A DNA stretch of 64,000 nt from NCBI RefSeq assembly GCF_001662305.1, contig NZ_BDEP01000011.1, positions 1 through 64,000 of the forward strand, read 5' to 3'. Positions 9,324 through 17,623 of this stretch are shown one piece after another. The notes under the pieces were generated by a model, which saw only the letters and a program-made list of their open reading frames with translations, did no database searches and had not been told where the DNA came from. The position numbers and the translations under genes were made by a program. Source of the DNA: Halomonas caseinilytica. Its GTDB lineage: Bacteria; Pseudomonadota; Gammaproteobacteria; Pseudomonadales; Halomonadaceae. Numbering within the stretch: the stretch's first letter is position 1; every line of letters starts with the position of its first letter.

Positions 9324-11318
9324 TCACCATTGCAGATTGATGGATGCAAACAGGCTGCGCCCATCACCGAGTGCGCCACTGGGTCGGTACCACACCTTGT
9401 CGCCGAGGTTGCTCAGGCGCAGTGACGTGTTGAGGGCCGGCGTGACCTGCCAGGCCAGCTGCAGGTCGTGCAGACCGTAACCAGGCAACGTGCCCTCGCC
9501 ATCCGGACGCTCATAGGAATTGGCGAAACGCCCCCTCCAGCCCAGCGTGAGCGCCTGGTCGAGCAGGTCCAGATCGGCGCCGAGCGTGGCTTCCAGCGGC
9601 GTTTCACTGCCCAGAGGCTCGCCGCTGTCCCGATCCTTGCCCGAGACCTCCGAAAGGCCGGCGAAGGCCCTCAGCTCAGGCCAATCGGCGGGTTCCCAGG
9701 CCAGGCGGGCATCGAAGCCCCAGAGCCGTGCGCGATTGACGTTGATGGCCTGTGTCGTGCCGGCGGCGATATCCACGTCGCTGTCGATGAAGTCATCGGC
9801 GCGGGTGTCGAAATAGCTGGCACGCAACGCCCAGTCGCCTCGCTCCCAGGCAACGCCACTCTCCCAGGTACGGCTGGTTTCCGGCTGCAGGTCGGGATTG
9901 GGAACCCAGTGGTTGTCGGGAAAGCAGAAACCCGGCGCAGGACAGAAGCCGGCGAAATGCCGCTGATCGGCATACAGTTCGGAAAGGCTCGGAGCCCGGA
10001 AGGCCTCGGCGTAGCCGCTATAGAGCATCAGCCCGCGCACCGGACGCCAGGACAGCCGCAGCCTCGGCGAGAGCTGGGTTTCCTCCGTCTCGCGACCGGC
10101 GGCATCCTCGGCGTCATAACGGTCATAACGCGCGCCCAGCCCCAGATCGAAGACACCGACGCCGCCCTCGGAAAGATGACGCCCGACCGTCAGGGTGTCC
10201 TCGAGATACAGGGCCTGGGTGTCGATATCGGCATGGGGAAAGCCCGAGGCTCCGCCTCCCGGTCGCTGGCTGGCACGATCCACCTCGGCGCCGTACACCA
10301 GGGTCTGGGTCAGCCAGCCATGCTCGATGCGGTGATATCCATCGCTCTGCAGCCCCCAGCGTTCCAGGGTCCGATTGGCATCGTCCTCGTCGATTTCCTG
10401 GCGGATGAGGCTCAGGCGCGATGTCACTTCGCTGGCAGCGGCGGGACGCCAGCGGTGGCCCAATTGCACGTTGTCGCTGGTCACCTGGCGTCGCCGAGGG
10501 TCGTCCTCGACATCGAGCTGCTGCGGGTTGGCTGGCTGGGTGGACGTCTCGTCATAGCGCTGCCACTGGGCGAACAGCCGATTCTCGTCATCGGGTCGCC
10601 AGCCACCCTTGAGCAGTAGACTATCGAGCTCGGCATCCTCGGGCGCCTCCTGCCCGCCGGCGCGACGGATATCTCCCGAATCGCGACGCCCCACGGACAC
10701 CAGGCCATCCACTGGCCCGTTGGCCGTATCCTGCTCCCCGAAGGCGCTGAAGGCGCCCCCCAGCTCGTCGCGCCCGGTGGCACCGCCCAGCGACAGTCGC
10801 ATGCCGCCGCGCTCGCCCGGCCGCAGCAGATCCGATGCCTCCACTGTCTCGAAGCTCACCACCCCGCCCATGGCATTGCTGCCATACAGACTGGACAGGG
10901 CGCCACGAGCGATCTGGACCTCGCGTATCAGCCAGGGGTCGATATAGAAAGTGCCCAGATGGCCGGTATTGATGTCCTGGCGGACACCATCGAGTCGCAC
11001 CTGCACGCCATTGGAATCGAACCCACGAAGGCTCAAGGTCTGGCCGTTGCGGCGACCGCTGCCCGCCACATGCAACCCAGGCTGTCGTGACAGCACGTCC
11101 TCTATGCTCGACGCCGTGGACAGCGCCGGATCGTCCCGGTCGATGACATCCAGGATCAAGGGCGCACGGGACGGATCACCGGGCAGGCGCGTGCCGGTGA
11201 CGGTCACGTTGTCCAGAGCTGCTGCGGATGTCTCGGGTGTTGCATCCGCCCCCGCCTGGGTGGCGAGGATCGGCAGACTCCATGCCATGACAGTGGCGAT
11301 GGAATGAGTGGGTTTCAT
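9324..11318 (-). CDS. hmuR: TonB-dependent haem/haemoglobin receptor
   Basis: This outer-membrane beta-barrel takes up haem or haem proteins with energy from TonB. The 664-residue protein has a signal peptide, a TonB-box-like DNVTVTG, a plug domain (IEDVLSRQPGLHV, GALSSLYGSNAMGG) and a 22-strand barrel ending in an aromatic residue (INLQW). The FRAPSLSELY and NPDLQPETSRTWE boxes, with a histidine between them (RHFAGF), are diagnostic of haem receptors. Two cysteines near that histidine (GFCPAPGFCF) may form an extracellular loop disulfide. I start it at 11318 (MKPTHSI), where GGGAG lies 9 bases upstream and the signal peptide begins. Confidence 0.93.
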   Translation of the reverse strand: MKPTHSIATVMAWSLPILATQAGADATPETSAAALDNVTVTGTRLPGDPSRAPLILDVIDRDDPALSTASSIEDVLSRQPGLHVAGSGRRNGQTLSLRGFDSNGVQVRLDGVRQDINTGHLGTFYIDPWLIREVQIARGALSSLYGSNAMGGVVSFETVEASDLLRPGERGGMRLSLGGATGRDELGGAFSAFGEQDTANGPVDGLVSVGRRDSGDIRRAGGQEAPEDAELDSLLLKGGWRPDDENRLFAQWQRYDETSTQPANPQQLDVEDDPRRRQVTSDNVQLGHRWRPAAASEVTSRLSLIRQEIDEDDANRTLERWGLQSDGYHRIEHGWLTQTLVYGAEVDRASQRPGGGASGFPHADIDTQALYLEDTLTVGRHLSEGGVGVFDLGLGARYDRYDAEDAAGRETEETQLSPRLRLSWRPVRGLMLYSGYAEAFRAPSLSELYADQRHFAGFCPAPGFCFPDNHWVPNPDLQPETSRTWESGVAWERGDWALRASYFDTRADDFIDSDVDIAAGTTQAINVNRARLWGFDARLAWEPADWPELRAFAGLSEVSGKDRDSGEPLGSETPLEATLGADLDLLDQALTLGWRGRFANSYERPDGEGTLPGYGLHDLQLAWQVTPALNTSLRLSNLGDKVWYRPSGALGDGRSLFASINLQW

Positions 11319-11456
11319 AAGCCAGGGCTCCCAGGCAGTTTCCTTGGTGGTTCGGATGGCTGGCTGGGAGCGGCGACACCGCACCTGGCTGGCATGCTCG
11401 AGCGTCGGGTCTCGAGCGACAGGATTCATAATGCGTCTCGTGATGATCGGCGGGGC

Positions 11457-11627
11457 TCACGTCGTCAGAATCAGCTTGCCCAACCGCGTTCGCCTCAGGA
11501 CATAACGCCGCCCCTCGTGGTGAATGATGAGGCGACCGTCACGCCCCAGCAGCGCCTGACTGTCGATGGCCTTGGTATCCTCCTCTCGGCGCGTGACCGT
11601 CGACGGAGACTCTCTCCGAGAGTTCAT
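11457..11627 (-). CDS. hemP: Haemin uptake protein HemP
   Basis: This 56-residue gene is easily missed. It ends with the HemP signature: LLGRDGRLIIHHEGRRYVL (about 26-44) and TRLGKLILT. HemP genes sit first in haem uptake operons; in other proteobacteria the small protein is linked to expression of the haem receptor. The ATG at 11627 follows GGGA by 9 bases and lies about 40 bases downstream of the Fur-box promoter. The stop is followed by a 138-base gap to hmuR. Confidence 0.9.
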   Translation of the reverse strand: MNSRRESPSTVTRREEDTKAIDSQALLGRDGRLIIHHEGRRYVLRRTRLGKLILTT

Positions 11628-11649
11628 GAGACGAAATCCCTTTTGTTAA

Positions 11650-11700
11650 TGATAACGATTATCAAAAATGATTTATACCACTCTCCTCCTCACCCTTCAA
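11650..11700 (-). promoter_or_regulatory. Promoter and Fur box of the hemP-hmu operon
   Basis: On the minus strand a -35 TTGAAG (11700-11695) and a -10 TATAAA (11677-11672) are separated by 17 bases. Directly downstream, over the expected start site, lies TGATAATCGTTATCA (11664-11650), a near-perfect 7-1-7 Fur site. Iron-loaded Fur bound here would block transcription, so the haem operon should be induced by iron starvation. Confidence 0.85.
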
Positions 11701-12023
11701 GGGCGCCATGATTCCCACATCGTCTACTCAAGACACCGAGCCAAATCGCTATCAGCCTGATACACTTGCGATTTTGCGCGTGTTCATACACGTTCACATA
11801 GAATCGCGTCGGCAAGGCCTACCATGCCGACACATAGCATCATCCACGGTGGTGGCACGGCCAACCGCCGGCCCCGTGCGCCTCGGCGACGCGCGCCGGG
11901 CAGCCGATCACAAGCGATATGGAGATTGCCCTCTCGAAGCAGTGAGACCGCTCACGGTGCAGTGGATGCACAACGCAAAAGGTCAAGCATCGAATAACGC
12001 CCAAGCTACAAAGGATTGTCTTT
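11701..12023. other. Leader region between the haem operon and kpsC
   Basis: No convincing gene is present in this 320-base divergent gap. It should hold the promoter of the kpsC operon; the AT-rich part around 11755-11805 contains a near direct repeat (GTTCATACA and GTTCACATA) and TTGCGA/TAGAAT-like boxes at poor spacing, so I do not name a promoter. Confidence 0.4.
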
Positions 12024-14051
12024 TTGGCCACGACAGCCTCAGGAACCCTTGCCGTCGCGACCCGGCGCATGCTCGCTCTGCCGACGCTGCGCGCCTGCCT
12101 GCCCGAATTCCAGCGGCTTTGCCACCTTGGCTCGCCGAGTGCACGCCATGCCGGCGCGGTGGCCGGATGGGGCCTCAAGCCAAGTTCGCGCAAGGCCCGC
12201 GAGCATGCCAGCCGCCACCGGCTACCCTATGTGGCCATCGAGGACGGTTTTCTTCGTTCATGGGGGCTCGGTGTCGAGGGCTACCCGCCCCACAGTCTTG
12301 TCGTCGACGCCCTCGGCATCTATTACGACGCTACCCGCCCCTCGACGCTGGAGAACCTGATCCTGGCTGGCGATGCCCTGTCCGAGGCGGAGCTGGCCCG
12401 AGCCAGGCGAGGCATTCAGCGGCTGCGCGACCTGCGCCTTTCCAAGTACAACCATGCGCCGGACCGTCGCCTGTTCGAGGATGACCGCCCTCGCGTGCTG
12501 GTCGTCGACCAGACAGCCGGCGACGCCTCCATCGCCGGGGGCCTGGCCGAAGCCGACGACTTCGAGCGCATGCTGGATATCGCCCAGGCGGAACACCCCG
12601 AGTCGGAAATCCTGGTCAAGGTCCATCCCGACGTCATCGCCGGCAAGAAACAAGGGCACCTTCTGGAAGCCGGCAATCGGCCGGGCTGTCGCCTCATCGG
12701 CGAGCCCTTGAATCCCTGGTCGCTGCTCGATGCCGTGCATTGCGTGCATGTAGTCAGCAGCCAGATGGGCTTTGAGGCCTTGATGGCCGGCAAGCACGTT
12801 GTCTGCCATGGCGTGCCCTTCTATGCCGGCTGGGGACTCACCGATGATCGCCGACACTGCTCGCGTCGCGGCACCCAGCGCTCGCTGGAACAGCTCTTCG
12901 CGGCGGCCTATCTGCGCTATGCGCGCTATGCCAACCCCTATACCAGCCAGGCCACCGACTTCGAAGAAGCCCTGGAACTGATCGGCGACCAGGCACGCCA
13001 GCAGCATCGCTTGTCGGGGCGTTGGGTCACCTATGGCCTCTCGTCATGGAAACGCGGTTTCGTCGGCGACTTCCTCGGAGATCGCGCCGACGTCCGCCAC
13101 CTGCGCCACGATCGTCCTCCGGAAGACGCCTCGCGCGACGAGCGAATCCTGTGCTGGGCCTCACGGCTGGACGCCGCCGCCGAGGAGCGTTGCCGTGCCC
13201 GGGGTCACACCCTCTGGCGCATGGAAGACGGCTTTCTGCGCTCCATCGGTCTGGGCGTCGACCTGGCGCGCCCACTCTCCCTGGTCCTGGATCCACTCGG
13301 CATCCACTACGACGCCAACCGCCAGAGCGAGCTGGAGCGTCTGCTCAACGAGACGACCTTCTCGCCCGCCCTGTTGCAACGAGCCGCCCGACTGCGCGAA
13401 CGGCTGGTCGCTCTGCGCCTCTCCAAGTACAACGTCCCCGGCGCCCGACACCTACAGCGCCCCGAAGGCCGTCGCCTGCTACTGGTACCGGGGCAGGTGG
13501 AGAGCGACGCCTCCATTGCCCACGGAACGTTCGACATTCGCACCAACAGCGCCCTGCTCGCCGCCGTGCGCCAGGCCAATCCCGATGCCCACATCCTCTA
13601 CAAGCCACATCCCGATGTGGTCACCGGCGCACGCCTCGGTGCCTTGAGTCGGGACGACGAGCGCCTGTATGACCTCGAGGTCGGCGATGTCGATATCGTC
13701 GATTTGCTGGACATGGTCGACGAGGTCCATACCATGTCCTCCCTGGCGGGATTCGAAGCGTTGCTGCGGGGACGACGCGTCGTCACCTACGGAATGCCGT
13801 TCTACGCAGGCTGGGGACTGACCGAGGACCGCCATACCTGCGCCAGGCGTCGTCGAGCGCTCGACCTGGACGCTCTGGTCGCGGCCACCCTGATCCTCTA
13901 CCCGTTGTATGTCGACCCAGGCAGTCGCCGGCTCTGTAACGCCGAAACCGTCGTGGCCCTGCTGGAACAGCGCCGAGCCGAACACCCTCGCCCGGCGTGG
14001 CGAACGCACCTGTATCGCTGGTACCGCAATATCTTTATCGGAAGGCATTGA
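12024..14051 (+). CDS. kpsC: Capsular polysaccharide Kdo transferase KpsC
   Basis: KpsC is the dual-module retaining beta-Kdo transferase (GT99 plus GT107) that extends the poly-Kdo linker of ABC-exporter capsules. The two halves of this 675-residue protein are visibly homologous: IEDGFLRSWGLGV and MEDGFLRSIGLGV, VKVHPDVIAGKK and YKPHPDVVTGAR, GVPFYAGWGLTDD and GMPFYAGWGLTED, at about 70-330 and 390-640. Its length equals that of E. coli KpsC. The start is TTG at 12024 with AAGGA 9 bases before; an ATG 15 codons later is an alternative. It leads a six-gene operon and is not accompanied by kpsM, T, E or D here. Confidence 0.9.
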   Translation: MATTASGTLAVATRRMLALPTLRACLPEFQRLCHLGSPSARHAGAVAGWGLKPSSRKAREHASRHRLPYVAIEDGFLRSWGLGVEGYPPHSLVVDALGIYYDATRPSTLENLILAGDALSEAELARARRGIQRLRDLRLSKYNHAPDRRLFEDDRPRVLVVDQTAGDASIAGGLAEADDFERMLDIAQAEHPESEILVKVHPDVIAGKKQGHLLEAGNRPGCRLIGEPLNPWSLLDAVHCVHVVSSQMGFEALMAGKHVVCHGVPFYAGWGLTDDRRHCSRRGTQRSLEQLFAAAYLRYARYANPYTSQATDFEEALELIGDQARQQHRLSGRWVTYGLSSWKRGFVGDFLGDRADVRHLRHDRPPEDASRDERILCWASRLDAAAEERCRARGHTLWRMEDGFLRSIGLGVDLARPLSLVLDPLGIHYDANRQSELERLLNETTFSPALLQRAARLRERLVALRLSKYNVPGARHLQRPEGRRLLLVPGQVESDASIAHGTFDIRTNSALLAAVRQANPDAHILYKPHPDVVTGARLGALSRDDERLYDLEVGDVDIVDLLDMVDEVHTMSSLAGFEALLRGRRVVTYGMPFYAGWGLTEDRHTCARRRRALDLDALVAATLILYPLYVDPGSRRLCNAETVVALLEQRRAEHPRPAWRTHLYRWYRNIFIGRH

Positions 14052-14052
14052 C

Positions 14053-15291
14053 GTGAATTCGCCGAAACGCTCTTTCTTGTTCCTGCAGGGTGTCTGTTCG
14101 CCTTTCTTCCCTCGCCTGGCAAAGCGGCTGAGGGCCGATGGCCATCATGTCGCCAAGGTCCAGTTCGCCGGTGGCGACGTCGCCTACTGGTCACGCCATG
14201 CCGGCCCGAGCCACGCCTTTCGCGGCAGGCCGAGCGATTTGCCGGACTTCCTGGCAGGACTCTGGGAACGATACGCCGTCACCGACCAGTTGCTGTTCGG
14301 CGACCAGCGCCCCGTGCACCTGGCTGCCGCCGAGGCGGCCAGGCAAGTGGGCATTCGCAACCATGTGCTCGAAGAGGGCTACTTTCGCCCCCACTGGATC
14401 ACCCTGGAGCGCGAGGGGGTCAACGGCTATTCGCTGCTACCGCAGGACGCGAGCTGGTACCTCGAGGTCGGCCGCCGCCTGCCCAAGCCGGCACCGGTCA
14501 AGCGCTTCCAGACCTCCTTCAAGCGACGCGCCACCCACGACGTGCTCTACCACCTGGCCGGCCTCGCCAACCCGGTGCTGTTCCCGCGCTATCGCAACCA
14601 CGCACCGGTCACCGCGCCGATCGAATATGCCGGCTATCTCAAGCGCTTCACCCAGCTACGCTGGTGGAAGCCCCGCGATGCCGAACGCATCCGCGCCCTG
14701 ACCGAGGGCAAGCGGCCCTACTTCGTACTGCCCTTGCAGCTCAATGGCGACGCCCAGATTCGCAATCACTCGAGCTTCGCCGACATGCCGGAAGTGATCG
14801 AGTACGTCATGGCCTCCTTCGCCCGCCATGCATCGGCGGACAGCCTGCTGTGCATCAAGAACCACCCGCTGGACATGGGCCTCATCAACTACGCTGGACT
14901 CATCGAGCGCCTCGAGAAGCGCTACGACATCGTCGGGCGTACCGTCTATCTCGAGTCCGGCGATCTCAACGTCCTGTTCAAGGCCGCCACCGGTATCGTG
15001 ACGGTGAACAGCACCTCGGGTATCGTAGCGTTGGAGCACCGTTGTCCGACCATCGCCCTGAGCCGACCGATCTATCGGCTCGACGGCCTGACGTTCGAAG
15101 GGGGGCTGGACGAGTTCTGGCGCCAGGGCACGCCGCCGGACGAGGAACTGTTCCGCTGCTTTCATCGCACGGTCATGCATACCGTTCAGCTCAACGGAGG
15201 CTACTACTGCGACACCGGGATCGAACTGGCCGTCGACAATGTCGCGGCCAGGCTCGAAGCCGCCATCTCACCGCTCGAGGCCTTGCTATGA
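14053..15291 (+). CDS. kpsS: Capsular polysaccharide Kdo transferase KpsS
   Basis: KpsS adds the first Kdo to the lipid acceptor (lyso-phosphatidylglycerol in the classical group 2 capsule), after which KpsC continues. The 412-residue protein opens with SFLFLQGVCSPFFPRLAKR and KVQFAGGDVAYW, the usual KpsS N-terminus, and carries HPLDMG and TVNSTSGIVALEHRCPTIAL in the C-terminal half. I place the start at the GTG at 14053, one base after the kpsC stop, because the family N-terminus begins right there; the frame stays open upstream only inside kpsC. Its neighbours suggest the acceptor may be a different lipid (see findings). Confidence 0.88.
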   Translation: MNSPKRSFLFLQGVCSPFFPRLAKRLRADGHHVAKVQFAGGDVAYWSRHAGPSHAFRGRPSDLPDFLAGLWERYAVTDQLLFGDQRPVHLAAAEAARQVGIRNHVLEEGYFRPHWITLEREGVNGYSLLPQDASWYLEVGRRLPKPAPVKRFQTSFKRRATHDVLYHLAGLANPVLFPRYRNHAPVTAPIEYAGYLKRFTQLRWWKPRDAERIRALTEGKRPYFVLPLQLNGDAQIRNHSSFADMPEVIEYVMASFARHASADSLLCIKNHPLDMGLINYAGLIERLEKRYDIVGRTVYLESGDLNVLFKAATGIVTVNSTSGIVALEHRCPTIALSRPIYRLDGLTFEGGLDEFWRQGTPPDEELFRCFHRTVMHTVQLNGGYYCDTGIELAVDNVAARLEAAISPLEALL

Positions 15292-16052
15292 CCGCACCCC
15301 GCAGCCTGTTGATCACCGGCGCCACCGGCGCCATCGGCAGCGCCCTGGCCCGACATTACGCGGCGCCCGATACCCATCTGATCCTGCATGGGCGCGACCT
15401 GGAGCGTCTCGATGCCGTGGCCGACGCCTGTCGCCAGGCGGGCGCCGATGTCGAGACAAGCCGCGTGGACCTGACCGATGACGCCGCCCTCACCGAATGG
15501 CTGGAACATCTGACACTGCCCGACATCGTCATCGCCAACGCCGGTCAGAACCTCCATGCCGAACCGGGATGCGAGATGGAAGACTGGGAGGCCACCAGCC
15601 GCCTGCTGGCCATCAACCTGCGCACGCCCATGGCCATGGCCGAGCGCCTGGCACCGCGCATGGCCGAGCGTGGCCACGGCCAGATCGTCTTCCTCAGCTC
15701 CCTGGCTGCCTGGCACGGTCTGCCCGTGACCCCCAGCTACAGCGCCAGCAAGGCCGGCATCAAGGCCTATGGCGAGGCCCTGCGCGGCTGGCTGGCACCA
15801 CGCGGCGTGGGGGTGACCGTGGTCATGCCCGGCTATGTCAGTTCGCCGATGTGCGAGGCCATGCCCGGCCCCAAGCCCTGGGAGATCGACGCCCCGCGCG
15901 CGGCCCGCCGCATCGCCAGGGGCATCGAGCGCAACCGGGCACGCGTGAGTTTTCCCTTCCCGCTCAACCTGGGGTGCTGGAGCCTGGCAGTGCTGCCGGC
16001 AGGCCTGTCCCAGCGTCTGCTCGGTGTGATGGGTTACGGGAGGCCTTCATGA
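15288..16052 (+). CDS. Short-chain dehydrogenase/reductase
   Basis: This classical SDR of 254 residues has TGATGAIG (coenzyme site, about 8-15), the NAG motif (IVIANAGQ) and the catalytic SYSASKA with Tyr and Lys four residues apart; a preceding Ser lies in VFLSSLAAW. The glycine pattern is compatible with NADP(H). The start overlaps the kpsS stop (ATGA). A hydrophobic C-terminal tail (LGCWSLAVLPAG) resembles membrane-associated SDRs such as 3-ketosphinganine reductases. With an alpha-oxoamine synthase in the same operon, reduction of a 3-keto aminolipid to the 3-hydroxy form is the most economical role, but this is inference. Confidence 0.85.
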   Translation: MTAPRSLLITGATGAIGSALARHYAAPDTHLILHGRDLERLDAVADACRQAGADVETSRVDLTDDAALTEWLEHLTLPDIVIANAGQNLHAEPGCEMEDWEATSRLLAINLRTPMAMAERLAPRMAERGHGQIVFLSSLAAWHGLPVTPSYSASKAGIKAYGEALRGWLAPRGVGVTVVMPGYVSSPMCEAMPGPKPWEIDAPRAARRIARGIERNRARVSFPFPLNLGCWSLAVLPAGLSQRLLGVMGYGRPS

Positions 16053-17623
16053 CACAGGCGCTGCTCCTGCCCTGGTGCCTGGGCCTGCTCGGCACCTTCA
16101 TCGCCGAAGCCGCGCTACGTCCTCCCACGACAGCCCCCTGGCGCCGTTCCCTGGCTGCCCTGGCCGTCCACCTGGGCACCTGGGGCGTGTTCTACGGGGG
16201 CTTCGTGCTGGTACTGCAACGGCCCTGGTTCGCCCTGGTTCTCTTCCTCGCCCTGCAGCTCGTGGTGGTGCAATCCAGCAATACCAAGTCGAAGACCCTG
16301 CGCGAACCCTTCCTGTGCCAGGACTTCGAGTACTTTCTCGACGCCATCCGCCATCCGCGCCTTTACGTGCCCTTCTTCGGCATCGGCCTGGCGATCGGCG
16401 CCAGCCTGGCGGGGCTGGCCACCATCATCGGCTTTCTGGTCATCGAACCCACGCTGTCCTCCCGCCATAGCGCGGGCGCCTTCCTGTTCGGGACGGTTCT
16501 GATCATCGCGCTGTCGATACTCCCCCTGGTCGCCGGGCTACGTTACCTGCCGGCCTGCCGGCTCGATCCCCTCGACGATACCCGCCGCCTGGGACTGTTC
16601 AGCGCGCTCTGGGCCTACGGCCTGATGGCACGACGCCCGCTTGAGGTATCTGCTTCGCCCTATGCGCCCGTGCCCGAGCCGGTACCGGACACCGCGCGAC
16701 TCCCGCACCTGGTCGTGGTGCAGAGCGAGTCCTTCTTCGACCCGCGCCCCTGGCACGGCGGCCTGCGCGACGATCTGCTGCCCGAGCTCGACGCCCTGAC
16801 CGAGCAGGCCCTGGCCCGGGGCCGTCTTCGCGTGCCGGCCTGGGGCGCCAACACGGTGCGCACCGAAACGGCGGTGCTGACCGGACTCGACCAGGACACG
16901 CTTGGCATTCACCGCTTCAATCCCTATCACCAGCTGGCACGGCGCTCGGTACCCAGTCTGGCGGCCGAGCTGCGACAGCTCGGCTATCGCACGGTCTGCC
17001 TGCATCCCTATGCGGCCAGCTTCTATCAGCGCGACCGGGTCATGCCGCGCCTTGGCTTCGATGACTTCATCGACATTCGAGCCTTCGGGCCCGACGACTA
17101 CTGCGGCCAGTACGTCGGGGACCTGGCACTGGCCGACAAGGTTGGCAGTCTGCTCCATGAAACGGATAATGAGCCGCTATTCGTGTTCGTGATCACCATG
17201 GAGAATCACGGCCCACTGCAATTCGACAACCGGGCGGAGAACGCGGCCCGCGACCTGCTGGCCCCGGGCGCGCCGCCCCTGCCGGACGACTGCGGGGAGC
17301 TGGCCAGCTATCTGGCCCACCTGCGCAATGCCGATCGCATGGCCGGACGCCTGCGCCAGCAACTGGAGGCGATGCCCCGGGCCGGGCTACTGTGCTGGTA
17401 TGGCGACCATGTGCCGATCATGCCCGAGGTCTATCGGCATTATGGCGAGCCGGACGGCGACACGCCCTATCTGTTGTGGTCGAGCCATGGCCGGACAGAC
17501 CGGCCCCAGGCGTCCACGCCACTTGAGGCAGTGCAATTGAGTCAACGGATATGGCAGGCCGTCATCCACGAGGCGCAACGCGCCCATGACGGCTGGAACC
17601 AGGATCATCGGGAGCAAGCATGA
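16049..17623 (+). CDS. LTA-synthase-like sulfatase-fold transferase, membrane bound
   Basis: The 524-residue protein has several hydrophobic segments in the first ~180 residues and a periplasmic alkaline-phosphatase-superfamily domain from ~215. Metal and active-site motifs are VVVQSESFFD (222-231), GANTVRTETAVLTGL (266-280, with Thr272 the likely nucleophile), ENHGPLQF and GDHVPIM. Relatives (LtaS, OpgB) move phosphoglycerol from phosphatidylglycerol, while others move phosphoethanolamine. The ATG overlaps the SDR stop (ATGA) and GGGAGG lies 5 bases before. In this operon it may place a phosphoglycerol head group on a lipid or glycan. Sulfate ester hydrolysis is unlikely, as no Cys/Ser sulfatase motif is present. 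Confidence 0.85.
   Translation: MTQALLLPWCLGLLGTFIAEAALRPPTTAPWRRSLAALAVHLGTWGVFYGGFVLVLQRPWFALVLFLALQLVVVQSSNTKSKTLREPFLCQDFEYFLDAIRHPRLYVPFFGIGLAIGASLAGLATIIGFLVIEPTLSSRHSAGAFLFGTVLIIALSILPLVAGLRYLPACRLDPLDDTRRLGLFSALWAYGLMARRPLEVSASPYAPVPEPVPDTARLPHLVVVQSESFFDPRPWHGGLRDDLLPELDALTEQALARGRLRVPAWGANTVRTETAVLTGLDQDTLGIHRFNPYHQLARRSVPSLAAELRQLGYRTVCLHPYAASFYQRDRVMPRLGFDDFIDIRAFGPDDYCGQYVGDLALADKVGSLLHETDNEPLFVFVITMENHGPLQFDNRAENAARDLLAPGAPPLPDDCGELASYLAHLRNADRMAGRLRQQLEAMPRAGLLCWYGDHVPIMPEVYRHYGEPDGDTPYLLWSSHGRTDRPQASTPLEAVQLSQRIWQAVIHEAQRAHDGWNQDHREQA

Noticed and set aside
11708-12484. 258-residue frame before and across the start of kpsC
   Set aside because: It overlaps kpsC in another frame, is Arg/Pro-rich without domain signs, and its first part shows no coding character.
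13909-14052. Upstream extension of kpsS inside kpsC
   Set aside because: KpsS family similarity starts at the GTG at 14053, one base after the kpsC stop; the extension would overlap kpsC by 48 codons.
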